From Methanospirillum sp. (GTDB lineage: Archaea > Halobacteriota > Methanomicrobia > Methanomicrobiales > Methanospirillaceae): DNA of 11,271 bases. The position numbers were made by a program, and so were the translations under genes. The stretch lies in NCBI GenBank assembly GCA_028679485.1, contig JAJRBL010000302.1:1-11271 (forward strand), in the 5' to 3' direction. The notes below the pieces were generated by a model. That model did not search any database. It had not been told where the DNA came from and saw only the letters and a list, made by a program, of their open reading frames with translations. Shown here in pieces: positions 1 through 7,037 of this stretch (within the stretch, counting starts at the first letter, position 1; each line of letters begins with the position of its first letter).

Positions 1-1166
1 CAGACCGGTACTGCGAACCGGTGCATGTGGACTCTGAGGATCCGTTATTCATACTATACACATCCGGAACCACCGGAGCCCCGAAAGGTATCGTCCATGC
101 TGCCGGGGGATACATGGTTGGTGCGTATTACACGACAAAATATATCCTGACCCTCCGGGAGAATGATGTCTACTGGTGCACGGCTGATCCCGGATGGATT
201 ACCGGCCACACCTACGGCATCTACGGACCCCTTCTCGTGGGAGGGACAATCTTCCTCAGCGAGTATACGCCCGATTATCCGGACCCGGGGAGTTGGTGGA
301 GGCTTATTGAGGAGTATGGAGTCACCATCTTCTATACCGCCCCGACAGCAATCAGAATGTTCATGAAAATGGGAGAGAATTGGCCGGAAAAATACGACCT
401 CTCCTCACTCCGGCTCCTTGGCTGTGTCGGCGAACCATTAAACCCCGAGGCCTTCGAATGGTTTTACAAGCATATCGGGAAAAACCGTTGTCCGATCCTG
501 GATACCTGGTGGCAGACAGAGACCGGAATGCACATGATAACAACGATGGTCGGTCTCCCCATGAAACCCGGATACGCAGGAAAACCGATCCCCGGAGTGG
601 TCGCAACCGTGGTTGATGAAGAAGGTGAACCGGTACCTCCGGGAACAAACGGATATCTCGCGATAAAAAATCCGTGGCCATCCATGATGAAGATGGTATA
701 CCAGAATGATGAACGGTATCGTCAGTACTGGAGTTTCGGGAAACACGGGTATTACAGCAGCAACGATCTTGCCGTTATGGACGAGGAAGGATACATCATG
801 CTTCTCGGAAGATCTGACGATATCATCATTGTTGCCGGTCATAATGTAGGTACTGCAGAGATAGAGAGTGCACTGGTTTCTCATAGTGCCGTTGCAGAGG
901 CAGCCGCGATAGGTAAACCAGATCCCTTAAAGGGAAATATTATAAAGGCATTTGTGATCCTGAAGAACGGTGTTCAGCCGACACCAAAACTGGTACATGA
1001 CCTGAAATACCATGTCAGAATAATGTTAGGGCCGATCTCCATTCCCGCAGAACTTGATTTCGTGGACAGTCTTCCGAAAACAAGAAGTGGAAAGATTATG
1101 CGACGTGTTCTTAAGGCAAAAGAAATGGGTATGGACCCGGGAGATGTATCTACTCTCGAAGAGTAA
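1..1166 (+). CDS. acs: Acetyl-CoA synthetase (AMP-forming), 3' part of gene
   Basis: This ligase adenylates acetate (or a similar short acid) with ATP and transfers it to CoA; in hydrogenotrophic methanogens it serves acetate assimilation. The gene enters from the left edge; the first whole codon is at 3, and 387 residues remain of a family norm near 630-650. Visible motifs (numbered from that codon) are the P-loop-like YTSGTTGAPKG at 19-29, FYTAPTA near 110, the acetate-pocket motif WWQTETG near 169-175, the hinge region GRSDD near 269, and the C-terminal PKTRSGK whose lysine 364 is the adenylation lysine and known acetylation target in this family. Two conserved spots differ: the usual TGD reads SND, and the usual GHR reads GHN (codon at 843-845). 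The family call is secure; exact acyl substrate is not. It is not obviously cotranscribed with tbp, which has its own promoter 41 bases downstream. Confidence 0.93.
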   Translation, partial: DRYCEPVHVDSEDPLFILYTSGTTGAPKGIVHAAGGYMVGAYYTTKYILTLRENDVYWCTADPGWITGHTYGIYGPLLVGGTIFLSEYTPDYPDPGSWWRLIEEYGVTIFYTAPTAIRMFMKMGENWPEKYDLSSLRLLGCVGEPLNPEAFEWFYKHIGKNRCPILDTWWQTETGMHMITTMVGLPMKPGYAGKPIPGVVATVVDEEGEPVPPGTNGYLAIKNPWPSMMKMVYQNDERYRQYWSFGKHGYYSSNDLAVMDEEGYIMLLGRSDDIIIVAGHNVGTAEIESALVSHSAVAEAAAIGKPDPLKGNIIKAFVILKNGVQPTPKLVHDLKYHVRIMLGPISIPAELDFVDSLPKTRSGKIMRRVLKAKEMGMDPGDVSTLEE

Positions 1167-1177
1167 TCATCCAACTA

Positions 1178-1185
1178 TTTATATA
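1178..1185 (+). promoter_or_regulatory. TATA box of tbp, leaderless promoter
   Basis: The octamer TTTATATA lies 30 to 23 bases before the ATG at 1208. Archaeal TATA boxes sit about 30 to 23 bases before the transcription start, so the mRNA should begin at or within a base or two of the ATG. No Shine-Dalgarno sequence precedes the ATG, which agrees with a leaderless message. The same octamer recurs before the thermosome gene at 11132-11139. Confidence 0.75.
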
Positions 1186-1207
1186 CTGTTTTAATAGAGT
1201 TATATCT

Positions 1208-1768
1208 ATGTCTGGCACGCCTGAGACTTCGCTTCGTATTGAAAATATCGTGGCATCGGCGAAGATCTCCGAATCCCTCGATCTTCCACAGATTGCGTCA
1301 AACATAAAGGATGCGGAATATAATAAAAAACGTTTTCCCGGTGTGGTTATCAGAATGCAGAATCCAAAAATCGCTGCCCTGGTTTTTGGATCCGGAAAAG
1401 TCGTCCTCACCGGGGCAAAGAGTGTAGAAAGCCTGAACAAAGGGCTTGAAATTCTTGGTGGTCTCCTGCGGGACCTAAATATAGATATTTCAAATGAACT
1501 TACATACAAAGTCCAGAATATTGTTACATCTGCCGATTTGGGTGCAGGCATAAATTTAAATAAAATAGCAGTTGGATTTAATCTTGAACGGATAGAATAC
1601 GAACCTGAACAGTTCCCGGGTCTGGTGTACAGACTGGATGACCCAAAGGTGGTTGTCCTCTTGTTCGGGTCGGGGAAACTGATCATTACCGGAGGAAAGG
1701 AACAGGAAGATGCTAAAAGAGCTGTTTTGAAGATCGTGGATGATCTCACCGGTCTTGGTCTTCTCTGA
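1208..1768 (+). CDS. tbp: TATA-box-binding protein (TBP)
   Basis: General transcription factor that binds and bends the TATA box, then recruits TFB and RNA polymerase. The 186 residues form the usual two imperfect direct repeats (about 8-95 and 99-184). Each repeat carries an N in an (E/Q)NIV strand (N13, N104) that contacts the minor groove, and a pair of intercalating phenylalanines: F43 and F60 in repeat 1 (RFPG, VFGSGK) and F136 and F153 in repeat 2 (QFPG, LFGSGK). All four are present, so the protein should be a functional DNA binder. There is no long acidic tail at the C terminus as in some thermophile TBPs. The ATG at 1208 is the only start that fits the family length. Because its own promoter has a near-ideal TATA box, its expression may depend directly on TBP level; that is inference. 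Confidence 0.97.
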   Translation: MSGTPETSLRIENIVASAKISESLDLPQIASNIKDAEYNKKRFPGVVIRMQNPKIAALVFGSGKVVLTGAKSVESLNKGLEILGGLLRDLNIDISNELTYKVQNIVTSADLGAGINLNKIAVGFNLERIEYEPEQFPGLVYRLDDPKVVVLLFGSGKLIITGGKEQEDAKRAVLKIVDDLTGLGLL

Positions 1769-1786
1769 ATATCCGATTAAAATATC

Positions 1787-1813
1787 TCTTTTTACTATTT
1801 TTTTAGATAATTT
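1787..1813 (+). terminator. T-rich terminator of tbp
   Basis: Beginning about 20 bases after the tbp stop codon, runs of five Ts (1789-1793) and seven Ts (1798-1804) are followed by a further TTT at 1811-1813, without a preceding GC-rich hairpin. Archaeal RNA polymerase terminates on such oligo-T stretches, so this is the likely 3' end of the tbp transcript. On the opposite strand it is A-rich and would not stop transcripts of rpiA. Confidence 0.6.
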
Positions 1814-1814
1814 G

Positions 1815-1947
1815 TATACCCGGGTTTTCTGATACCCATGATGCATTTCACCGTACCTGCCCGAAGATGATGAAATGCGGGTTACCCGGTTATAGTTGAG
1901 ACGAGAAAGTGAAACATCCGCACATCCTGGTTGGTAACGGGATGTTT
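1815..1947. other. Structured convergent spacer between tbp and rpiA
   Basis: This is most of the gene-free stretch 1769-1964. It contains a nested set of inverted repeats: 1815-1825 pairs with 1884-1894 (10 of 11), 1834-1837 pairs with 1879-1882 (4 of 4), and 1843-1850 pairs with 1871-1878 (8 of 8), giving about 22 base pairs around a 20-base loop. A second hairpin follows, 1912-1919 with 1940-1947 (8 of 8), also with a 20-base loop. The structure lies beyond the tbp T-run, so it would mainly be carried in the 3' untranslated region of rpiA on the - strand, or in an independent transcript. No credible ORF is present. The pairing is read directly; that it is a functional RNA or terminator is inference. 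Confidence 0.4.
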
Positions 1948-1964
1948 TGAGCAGGGAATCTCCT

Positions 1965-2666
1965 TTAGAGTTTAATACATCTTGGCCCCGATGTTTCACC
2001 GACAATTACGAGGGTTTTTTCTGAATACTCTGCAAAAATCCCGCAACCTACCACTCCGGGGATGTTATTGAGGATCATTTCCATCTCCAGGGGATCTTCA
2101 ATACCTAAAGGATGGTAATCAAGCACAATGTTCCCGTTGTCAGAGAAGACCGGTCCGTCCTTTTTTACTCCCTCACGGATCACCGGCCGGCCACCCGTCC
2201 GGGAAAGCCGGGCGATCACATGGCAGAGTGCAAACGGAATTATTTCGATCGGAACAGGACCAGAAAGCCTGTCACAGAGCTTGGAAGGATCCGCAACGAC
2301 TATCAGCAGGGATGAAGCATCTGCAATAATACGTTCCCTGACATGGGCAGCACCTCTTCCCTTGATAAGGCGAAGCCCGGGATCAATCTGGTCTGCCCCG
2401 TCTATAGTAAGATCGATCCTATCAAAAGAATCAGGGGAGAGCAGGGGAATACCAAGCGACCGTGCCCTTATGGCAGTCTGGATTGAAGTTGGCACACCCT
2501 GAATAGAAAGACCCCCTGATATCCGCTCTGCCAGTCTTTCCATTGCAAACGCAACCGTCGATCCAGTTCCAAGACCGACAACCATTCCGTTCGTTACGTA
2601 CTCAGCCGCTGCAAAACCAGCCGAACGTTTTCCGTTATCAACAGGAGAACAATCTTCATTCTTCAT
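1965..2666 (-). CDS. rpiA: Ribose-5-phosphate isomerase A
   Basis: Interconverts ribulose 5-phosphate and ribose 5-phosphate, feeding PRPP and nucleotide synthesis in archaea that lack an oxidative pentose pathway. The 233-residue protein has the phosphate-binding loop GLGTGSTV (31-38), the catalytic DGAD (D89, D92; E. coli D81 and D84 by spacing), K102 (E. coli K94), general-base E111 (E. coli E103), SDNGN at 175-179 and a PGVVGCGIFA motif near 203-212. The normally glycine-only stretch after K102 reads GRGAAH, an arginine where most relatives have glycine. The ATG at 2666 lies 9 bases after the surE stop codon on the same strand, so the two are probably cotranscribed. The N terminus is about ten residues longer than in E. 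coli RpiA. Identity is firm; the loop change is noted separately. Confidence 0.94.
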   Translation of the reverse strand: MKNEDCSPVDNGKRSAGFAAAEYVTNGMVVGLGTGSTVAFAMERLAERISGGLSIQGVPTSIQTAIRARSLGIPLLSPDSFDRIDLTIDGADQIDPGLRLIKGRGAAHVRERIIADASSLLIVVADPSKLCDRLSGPVPIEIIPFALCHVIARLSRTGGRPVIREGVKKDGPVFSDNGNIVLDYHPLGIEDPLEMEMILNNIPGVVGCGIFAEYSEKTLVIVGETSGPRCIKL

Positions 2667-2675
2667 AATGCATGC

Positions 2676-3515
2676 CTATTTCTGACAAAAGAGCCGGTAC
2701 AGCTGCTCTGTCCCTGCGTATGCAGTACAGTCAAGGGTTATCGGGGTTATGGAGATGTTGCCAGAATGGATAGCGTGAACATCGGTTCCTTCCGGGGCTT
2801 CGGTAACCAGGGGGCCATTAATCCAGTAATATGGTTTTCCCCTCGGATCAAGGCGTTTTTCGACACCAGTAATAAACAGATGTTCTGCAAGCCGGGTAAT
2901 CTCGTATCCTCCCCTGATGACAGAGGGGATATTGACGTTGATCACATGGGATTCAGACGGAAAACCTTCTGATATAATCTTCGAGATCACCGACCGGACC
3001 ACGTTCTTTGACTGGTGAAACCGTTCGGCAAGATTTCGTGCATCGTCGAATTTTTCTTTCTGGTCTTCGATCTGGAGTGAGAAGGCAACTGCCGGGTATC
3101 CGTGGTTTGCAGCCTCGAGGGCAGCCCCGACCGTTCCCGAGGTAGTAATAGCCTCGAAGGAGACGTTTTCTCCCACATTAATACCGGAAACAACGATATC
3201 GGGTTTCAGATCCAGGGCAAAGATGGACAGGATAACCGAATCAGTAGGTTTTCCCCCCACGGCATACGCAGTTACCGAACCGTGAACAACGGTATTTATC
3301 CGTAATGGCTCAAATATGGAGAGAGAACGTCCCACCGCACTCTGCTGGGTAGCCGGAGCACAGACAAACACATCGGCAAGGGACTGCATGGCCTCATATG
3401 CAGCCCAGAGACCTTCGGAATTTACCCCGTCATCGTTGGTAAGAAGAATGCGGGGTCTCCTGGTGCCGGCAAAATGAAACATCTTCCGGTTTTCAGGAGA
3501 GGAACCTGAATTCAT
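2676..3515 (-). CDS. surE: 5'/3'-nucleotidase SurE
   Basis: Metal-dependent phosphatase that removes phosphate from nucleoside monophosphates (and in some members short polyphosphate). Seen in the 279 residues: the metal-binding LLTNDDG with D28 and D29, S59 in the APATQQSAVGRS stretch, the SGINVGEN motif with N113 as metal ligand, a TSGTVGAALEA segment at 125-135, and the C-terminal GTDVHAI...ISITP region of the family. All ligands expected from E. coli SurE (D8, D9, S39, N92) have counterparts. The start at 3515 gives about 21 residues before the first strand, longer than usual; M12 (3482) would give a more typical protein, but 3515 fits the TATA box at 3542-3549 better. It is followed after 9 bases by rpiA, a sensible pairing for nucleotide and ribose phosphate turnover. 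Confidence 0.94.
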   Translation of the reverse strand: MNSGSSPENRKMFHFAGTRRPRILLTNDDGVNSEGLWAAYEAMQSLADVFVCAPATQQSAVGRSLSIFEPLRINTVVHGSVTAYAVGGKPTDSVILSIFALDLKPDIVVSGINVGENVSFEAITTSGTVGAALEAANHGYPAVAFSLQIEDQKEKFDDARNLAERFHQSKNVVRSVISKIISEGFPSESHVINVNIPSVIRGGYEITRLAEHLFITGVEKRLDPRGKPYYWINGPLVTEAPEGTDVHAIHSGNISITPITLDCTAYAGTEQLYRLFCQK

Positions 3516-3657
3516 GTACCCCGATTATTTGATCTTCTGGTTCATATAACGAACCCGGAAGAGGAGAGCCTGATCCTGCTCCTGCATCCTTGATCCTGGT
3601 GATGTGATATGAGTTTCAGGACAAAGAGGCGAATCCCTGATTGAAAAGCACCCGGGT
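3516..3657 (-). other. Gap between aroD and surE with short direct repeats
   Basis: This 142-base gap separates the lonB-aroD operon from surE-rpiA. It holds a TATA-like element near the surE end, two exact copies of TGATCCTG (3571-3578 and 3591-3598, 20 bases apart), and a weak imperfect hairpin at about 3613-3645. A 20-codon ORF (3587 down to 3525) is possible but unsupported. No strong T-run follows aroD on the - strand, so read-through into surE cannot be excluded. Confidence 0.4.
3542..3549 (-). promoter_or_regulatory. Probable TATA box for surE-rpiA
   Basis: Read on the - strand this is TTATATGA, 34 to 27 bases before the surE ATG at 3515. It predicts a transcript start only about 3-5 bases upstream of the ATG, so surE mRNA would be nearly leaderless. 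The element is less perfect than those of tbp and the thermosome gene. Confidence 0.45.
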
Positions 3658-4425
3658 TTATCCGGAGAACTCACGGTATTTTTTTGCCCGTTCTTCAAAC
3701 GCGGAAGCATCACCGGACCTGACTGGCCTGCCTTCAAACCAGGGATCCACGAACCCCGGGGTAAGCAGGTAGGCCAGGAGTTGCATCTCCCGGAGACTGT
3801 ACTGCCCTGGCGAGGTAGGACTGTCAATGTAACAGTAGGTATAGAGAGAGCCGAACAGGCTGAGCAGGGGACGGGCATACCTGAATACCGTCCCGGTAAC
3901 ACTCATGATGACCTCATGCTGACAACCTGAACAGACCGAGAGAAGGGTGAGCAGATCATCCCGTGTCTGTGGCTGGACGGCAATCTTCGGGATATCTCCG
4001 AACGAACGCAGTTCGGTTATGAGGTTCTCCAGTTCCCCGGCTGTCAACATCTCATTCCGGTGACATGATGCAACAACGGTTTTTTTTAGGTTCCTGCACC
4101 GGGGTGCATGATCCCGAAACCGAATCTCCAGGTCCACCATGTCGGCATCAGGGAGATAGGGAGATACCCTCTCCCAGAATCCGGTGGTCCCTCCTGCAAA
4201 TGCTCCGCCTTCATCGCTACTCCGGAGTGTCAGAATGATAGGGCCGGTAAAGGATGCCCGAAGCCGTGACAGCCGGTCACCCACCGGCTCGGTCATGAGA
4301 TCGAGACGAATCTCAACCGCATCTGCCTCACGGATATAAGGCGATTCAAACTCCCGCGGACTTGAAACCGATGCGATAATCTTTATGATCCGGTTGGAAT
4401 CGGCTTTTAACTCACCAGAAGACAT
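3658..4425 (-). CDS. aroD: 3-dehydroquinate dehydratase, type I
   Basis: Third step of the shikimate pathway: dehydration of 3-dehydroquinate to 3-dehydroshikimate through a lysine Schiff base. The 255-residue protein has the type I signatures: EIRLD with E38, the LTLR and EGG segment around 66-74, catalytic H122 in the ASCHR stretch, the Schiff-base lysine K147 in IPKIAV, followed by PQTRDDLLTLL, and a C-terminal SPTSPGQ lid segment at 202-208. The segment around 174-193 that holds MG..G..SR in enterobacterial enzymes is somewhat changed here. The ATG at 4425 comes one base after the tldE stop codon, with GAGGGTGA just upstream serving as ribosome binding site, so the gene is the last of the lonB operon. 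No other aromatic pathway gene is nearby. Confidence 0.92.
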   Translation of the reverse strand: MSSGELKADSNRIIKIIASVSSPREFESPYIREADAVEIRLDLMTEPVGDRLSRLRASFTGPIILTLRSSDEGGAFAGGTTGFWERVSPYLPDADMVDLEIRFRDHAPRCRNLKKTVVASCHRNEMLTAGELENLITELRSFGDIPKIAVQPQTRDDLLTLLSVCSGCQHEVIMSVTGTVFRYARPLLSLFGSLYTYCYIDSPTSPGQYSLREMQLLAYLLTPGFVDPWFEGRPVRSGDASAFEERAKKYREFSG

Positions 4426-4426
4426 T

Positions 4427-5710
4427 TCACCCTCTTCCGATGACCGAGAGTCCGGATAACCTGACGGAAGGAAGGATCATACAGCCCAGGGTCCGCGTTT
4501 CAGCACTGCATCCGTCGATGCGGTGAAGGATATCAAAGATATTGGCTGAGATCATCCCGGTACGAACCGGGCTTTGAAAATCACCATCACCGACAAAGAA
4601 GGGAGAAGACAACTCAACCGAGAAGTCGCCTGACAGGGGATTCGCGGTATGTGCACCGATGAGATCATGCACGTATAATCCTTTCTCCTTGAATACCTCC
4701 ATTTCAGGCCCTTCAAGGACCAGATTATGGTTCCCTATAGCAGGTGCGCCAGACTGCCCGGTTCTCACCGCACTTGCCGTCGGAGTCTCATGGTACCGGT
4801 ATGCAGTCCGCAGATCATAGGCAAAGGAGCGGAGGACACCACCAGAGATATAGGGGATCCTCCGGACCGGCAGACCTTCGCCGTCCCATGCACAGTTGGC
4901 CAGCCCCCGGGGATCAAAAGGATCATCCACCAGTGAGATCTTCGCGCCAGCCACTGAAGACCCTATCTTGTCTGCAAAGAATGATCTTCCGGTATGCACA
5001 TTACGCCCTGACAAGGCCGGAACCACTGCCGCATCAAGGAGCTGGGAGAAGGCAACTGGCGAGAGGATAACATCGTAGGTTCCGGTCCTGATCTCCTCCC
5101 CCTTCTGCCCTTTTGAGGCGAAGAACGAAGCCATTTCTCCGGTCTTCTCCGGGTTGATCCGGTCAAGGTTCCAGGACGTATCAGACTCATACCCGGTAGA
5201 CTGACCTGCAATCATCTCGAGACTCACATGCACCTGTGACTCTTTCGACTCGTACCTGATACCCCGGCTGTTCGCAAGAATACTCTCAGATACGGCAACT
5301 GACGCAGAACCCGATGTAATCTCAGCCGGGTAGGTTTCAGATCCTGCCTTCATCCTTTCAACCAGGTCCCTGACCAGCCCGGGCCCGGGATGTACCCGAT
5401 CATCACATGCCAGGGGTTTCTGATCGAGGGATGCAGGTGACGGAAGCCCTTTCCAGTCTATCGGATCGGCAAATATCGTGCTCGCAACTGCTGCAGAGAG
5501 ACATCTCTCCCAGGTGACAGGATTATCAGTGCAGGAAACGCCGATCCTCCCATCCTTGATTACCCTGATGATAAGGCCGGATCCCTGTGACCTGCTCCCA
5601 ATCGCGATCTTGTCCTGTTTCAGGTCTGCAGAGATAGATTCTGACTTTACGAGCAGAACCTCGGCGTCATCACAGACCGATCGGGCTGCCCTGAAGATAT
5701 CCTCAATCAA
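4427..5710 (-). CDS. tldE: TldE/PmbA family protein (metalloprotease partner)
   Basis: Non-metal partner of TldD; in bacteria TldD and TldE form a heterodimeric protease that trims unfolded peptides such as microcin B17 and the antitoxin CcdA. Its natural substrate in archaea is not established. The 427 residues match the family along the whole length, with an N-terminal domain, a central YDVILSP segment at about 211-217, the DDPFDPRG region (near 265) and a C-terminal region ending in VRLSGLSVIG. There is no HExxxH motif, as expected for TldE rather than TldD. The start is TTG at 5710: no in-frame ATG exists nearby, the family N terminus begins here, and GGAGG lies 8 bases upstream. The first 8 bases overlap the end of tldD, suggesting translational coupling and balanced production. 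Confidence 0.92.
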   Translation of the reverse strand: MIEDIFRAARSVCDDAEVLLVKSESISADLKQDKIAIGSRSQGSGLIIRVIKDGRIGVSCTDNPVTWERCLSAAVASTIFADPIDWKGLPSPASLDQKPLACDDRVHPGPGLVRDLVERMKAGSETYPAEITSGSASVAVSESILANSRGIRYESKESQVHVSLEMIAGQSTGYESDTSWNLDRINPEKTGEMASFFASKGQKGEEIRTGTYDVILSPVAFSQLLDAAVVPALSGRNVHTGRSFFADKIGSSVAGAKISLVDDPFDPRGLANCAWDGEGLPVRRIPYISGGVLRSFAYDLRTAYRYHETPTASAVRTGQSGAPAIGNHNLVLEGPEMEVFKEKGLYVHDLIGAHTANPLSGDFSVELSSPFFVGDGDFQSPVRTGMISANIFDILHRIDGCSAETRTLGCMILPSVRLSGLSVIGRG

Positions 5711-7037
5711 TATCGCTCCCTCCCACGACTGCTTTATCTAGGAGCAGATGAGGTGAACCGTCAGTCACGGGAACAGCCTGTCCTCCTTTCCCGCAATATC
5801 CCGGATGCAGCGCCAGGTCATTGCCGATAAGGGTGATGGTATGGAGTGTCTGGAGGATCTCTCCCGACAGGGAGACATCCCTGACCATGGTTGATAACTC
5901 TCCATCCTCGATCAGGTACCCGTACTCTGCATTAAACTGGAACATTCCTCTTCCCGGGTCCACCTGGCCACCCCGCGATCCTTTCAGCAGGATCCCGTTC
6001 CTGCATTCACTGATGATCTCGTCGTACGTCGCATCACCGTTTTCTACGAACGTATTGCTCATCCGTACTATGGGATCTACTCCCGGCATTCCCCTGCAAT
6101 GACCGGTATCGCCATCTCCAACTGAATGCATGGTCTCCTTGGAATGGAGATATGCATGCAGAATACCATTTTTAATGATCTCAGTCCGCTTCGTGGCTGA
6201 ACCTTCATCATCAACCGGACAAAAACCAAACTCTGGAAGCGATGGATCATCGGCTATCGTCAGGAACTGAGAACCGATAAGGGAGTGCATCCTTCCCTTT
6301 AAAACAGAACACCCCTCTTTTACGAGATCTCCCTCAGATGCATGCCCAACCGCCTCGTGGGCAAAAACCCCGGCAAGTTCTGGATCCAGCACCGCTTTCA
6401 TGGTACCGCCTTTTGCCGGACTTGCATCAAGAAGCTGGCACGCCCTCCCTGCTGCCTGTGATGCAAGATCCTGGCGGTGACGGATGTTAAGACCAGATAT
6501 GGTATGATCCCGTTCATACCCCATCTGGACCATACCTCCCCGGGAGGCTACGGCCATGACCGAGAAACCGCATCTGCAGAGGTTATACGAATACCTGCTG
6601 CCAGAAGAGTCAGAGAAGAGAACCTGCTCGTCCTTCTCGATGTAATTGATCCTCCGGCTGACGATATCCCTACCCTGGGCAGACTTGTCCAGGTCCAGGA
6701 GGAGAGAGACCTTCTCTTCAAGGCTGACATCGGCAGGATTCTCATGGACCTGCGGAACCGCGTGCATCCCTGTTGGGGAGACGCTGATATCAATAGAGAC
6801 ATTGGTCACCTGTGATGCCTCGGCAGCCTCATCAATCAGGTGGCAGGGGGGATTGTCCATGTCTATCTCCTCGCCGGAGACAGAAAGGACACCCCACCCG
6901 CAATCTCCCAGAACACGAATCACCGTCTTGTCATACAGGGAACTTCCTGCCTGTTCCACCCTGCCGTTGTCCACATCTATCTGCGTCACTTCTCCAATAA
7001 CCCGGCGGATATCGTAGTAACGGTATGAGACCGTCAT
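5703..7037 (-). CDS. tldD: TldD family zinc metalloprotease subunit
   Basis: Catalytic half of the TldD/TldE protease. In the 444 residues the zinc motif HEAVGH is at 227-232, followed by the family's SEGD at 234-237, and the late cysteine C415 lies in GYCGKGGQ, matching the third zinc ligand known from E. coli TldD. The conserved GGTMKAVLDPELAGVF strand precedes the zinc motif, as in the family. The N terminus is some ten residues shorter than in many relatives, but the ATG at 7037 shares its A with the lonB stop codon (TGATG), so the start is well placed for coupled translation. The gene overlaps tldE by 8 bases. Together with membrane-bound LonB upstream it suggests an operon for proteolysis. 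Confidence 0.94.
   Translation of the reverse strand: MTVSYRYYDIRRVIGEVTQIDVDNGRVEQAGSSLYDKTVIRVLGDCGWGVLSVSGEEIDMDNPPCHLIDEAAEASQVTNVSIDISVSPTGMHAVPQVHENPADVSLEEKVSLLLDLDKSAQGRDIVSRRINYIEKDEQVLFSDSSGSRYSYNLCRCGFSVMAVASRGGMVQMGYERDHTISGLNIRHRQDLASQAAGRACQLLDASPAKGGTMKAVLDPELAGVFAHEAVGHASEGDLVKEGCSVLKGRMHSLIGSQFLTIADDPSLPEFGFCPVDDEGSATKRTEIIKNGILHAYLHSKETMHSVGDGDTGHCRGMPGVDPIVRMSNTFVENGDATYDEIISECRNGILLKGSRGGQVDPGRGMFQFNAEYGYLIEDGELSTMVRDVSLSGEILQTLHTITLIGNDLALHPGYCGKGGQAVPVTDGSPHLLLDKAVVGGSDID
5719..5723 (-). promoter_or_regulatory. Ribosome binding site deciding the TTG start of tldE
   Basis: GGAGG on the - strand, inside the last codons of tldD, lies 8 bases before the TTG at 5710. It is a strong Shine-Dalgarno match and is the main reason for accepting a TTG initiation codon. 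Confidence 0.65.

Noticed and set aside
438..884. 148-codon - strand ORF inside acs
   Set aside because: Antisense shadow of conserved synthetase sequence with no independent signals.
1829..1873. C/D box small RNA: ATGATGA (C-like, 1867-1873) and CTGA (D-like, 1829-1832)
   Set aside because: The order is wrong and there is no second proper C/D pair or terminal stem joining them; both motifs are short enough to occur by chance.
1556..2005. 149-codon - strand ORF across the end of tbp and the spacer
   Set aside because: It is antisense to the well-supported tbp and overlaps the end of rpiA; its translation resembles no known family.
3525..3587. 20-codon ORF on the - strand just before surE
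   Set aside because: It has an AGGAT-like site but no recognisable motif, and it overlaps the probable surE TATA box; too short to support without conservation.
1818..3657. ACCCGGGT palindrome in two spacers (1818-1825 and 3650-3657)
   Set aside because: CCCGGG is frequent throughout the window, including inside genes, so two intergenic copies are not evidence of a shared site.
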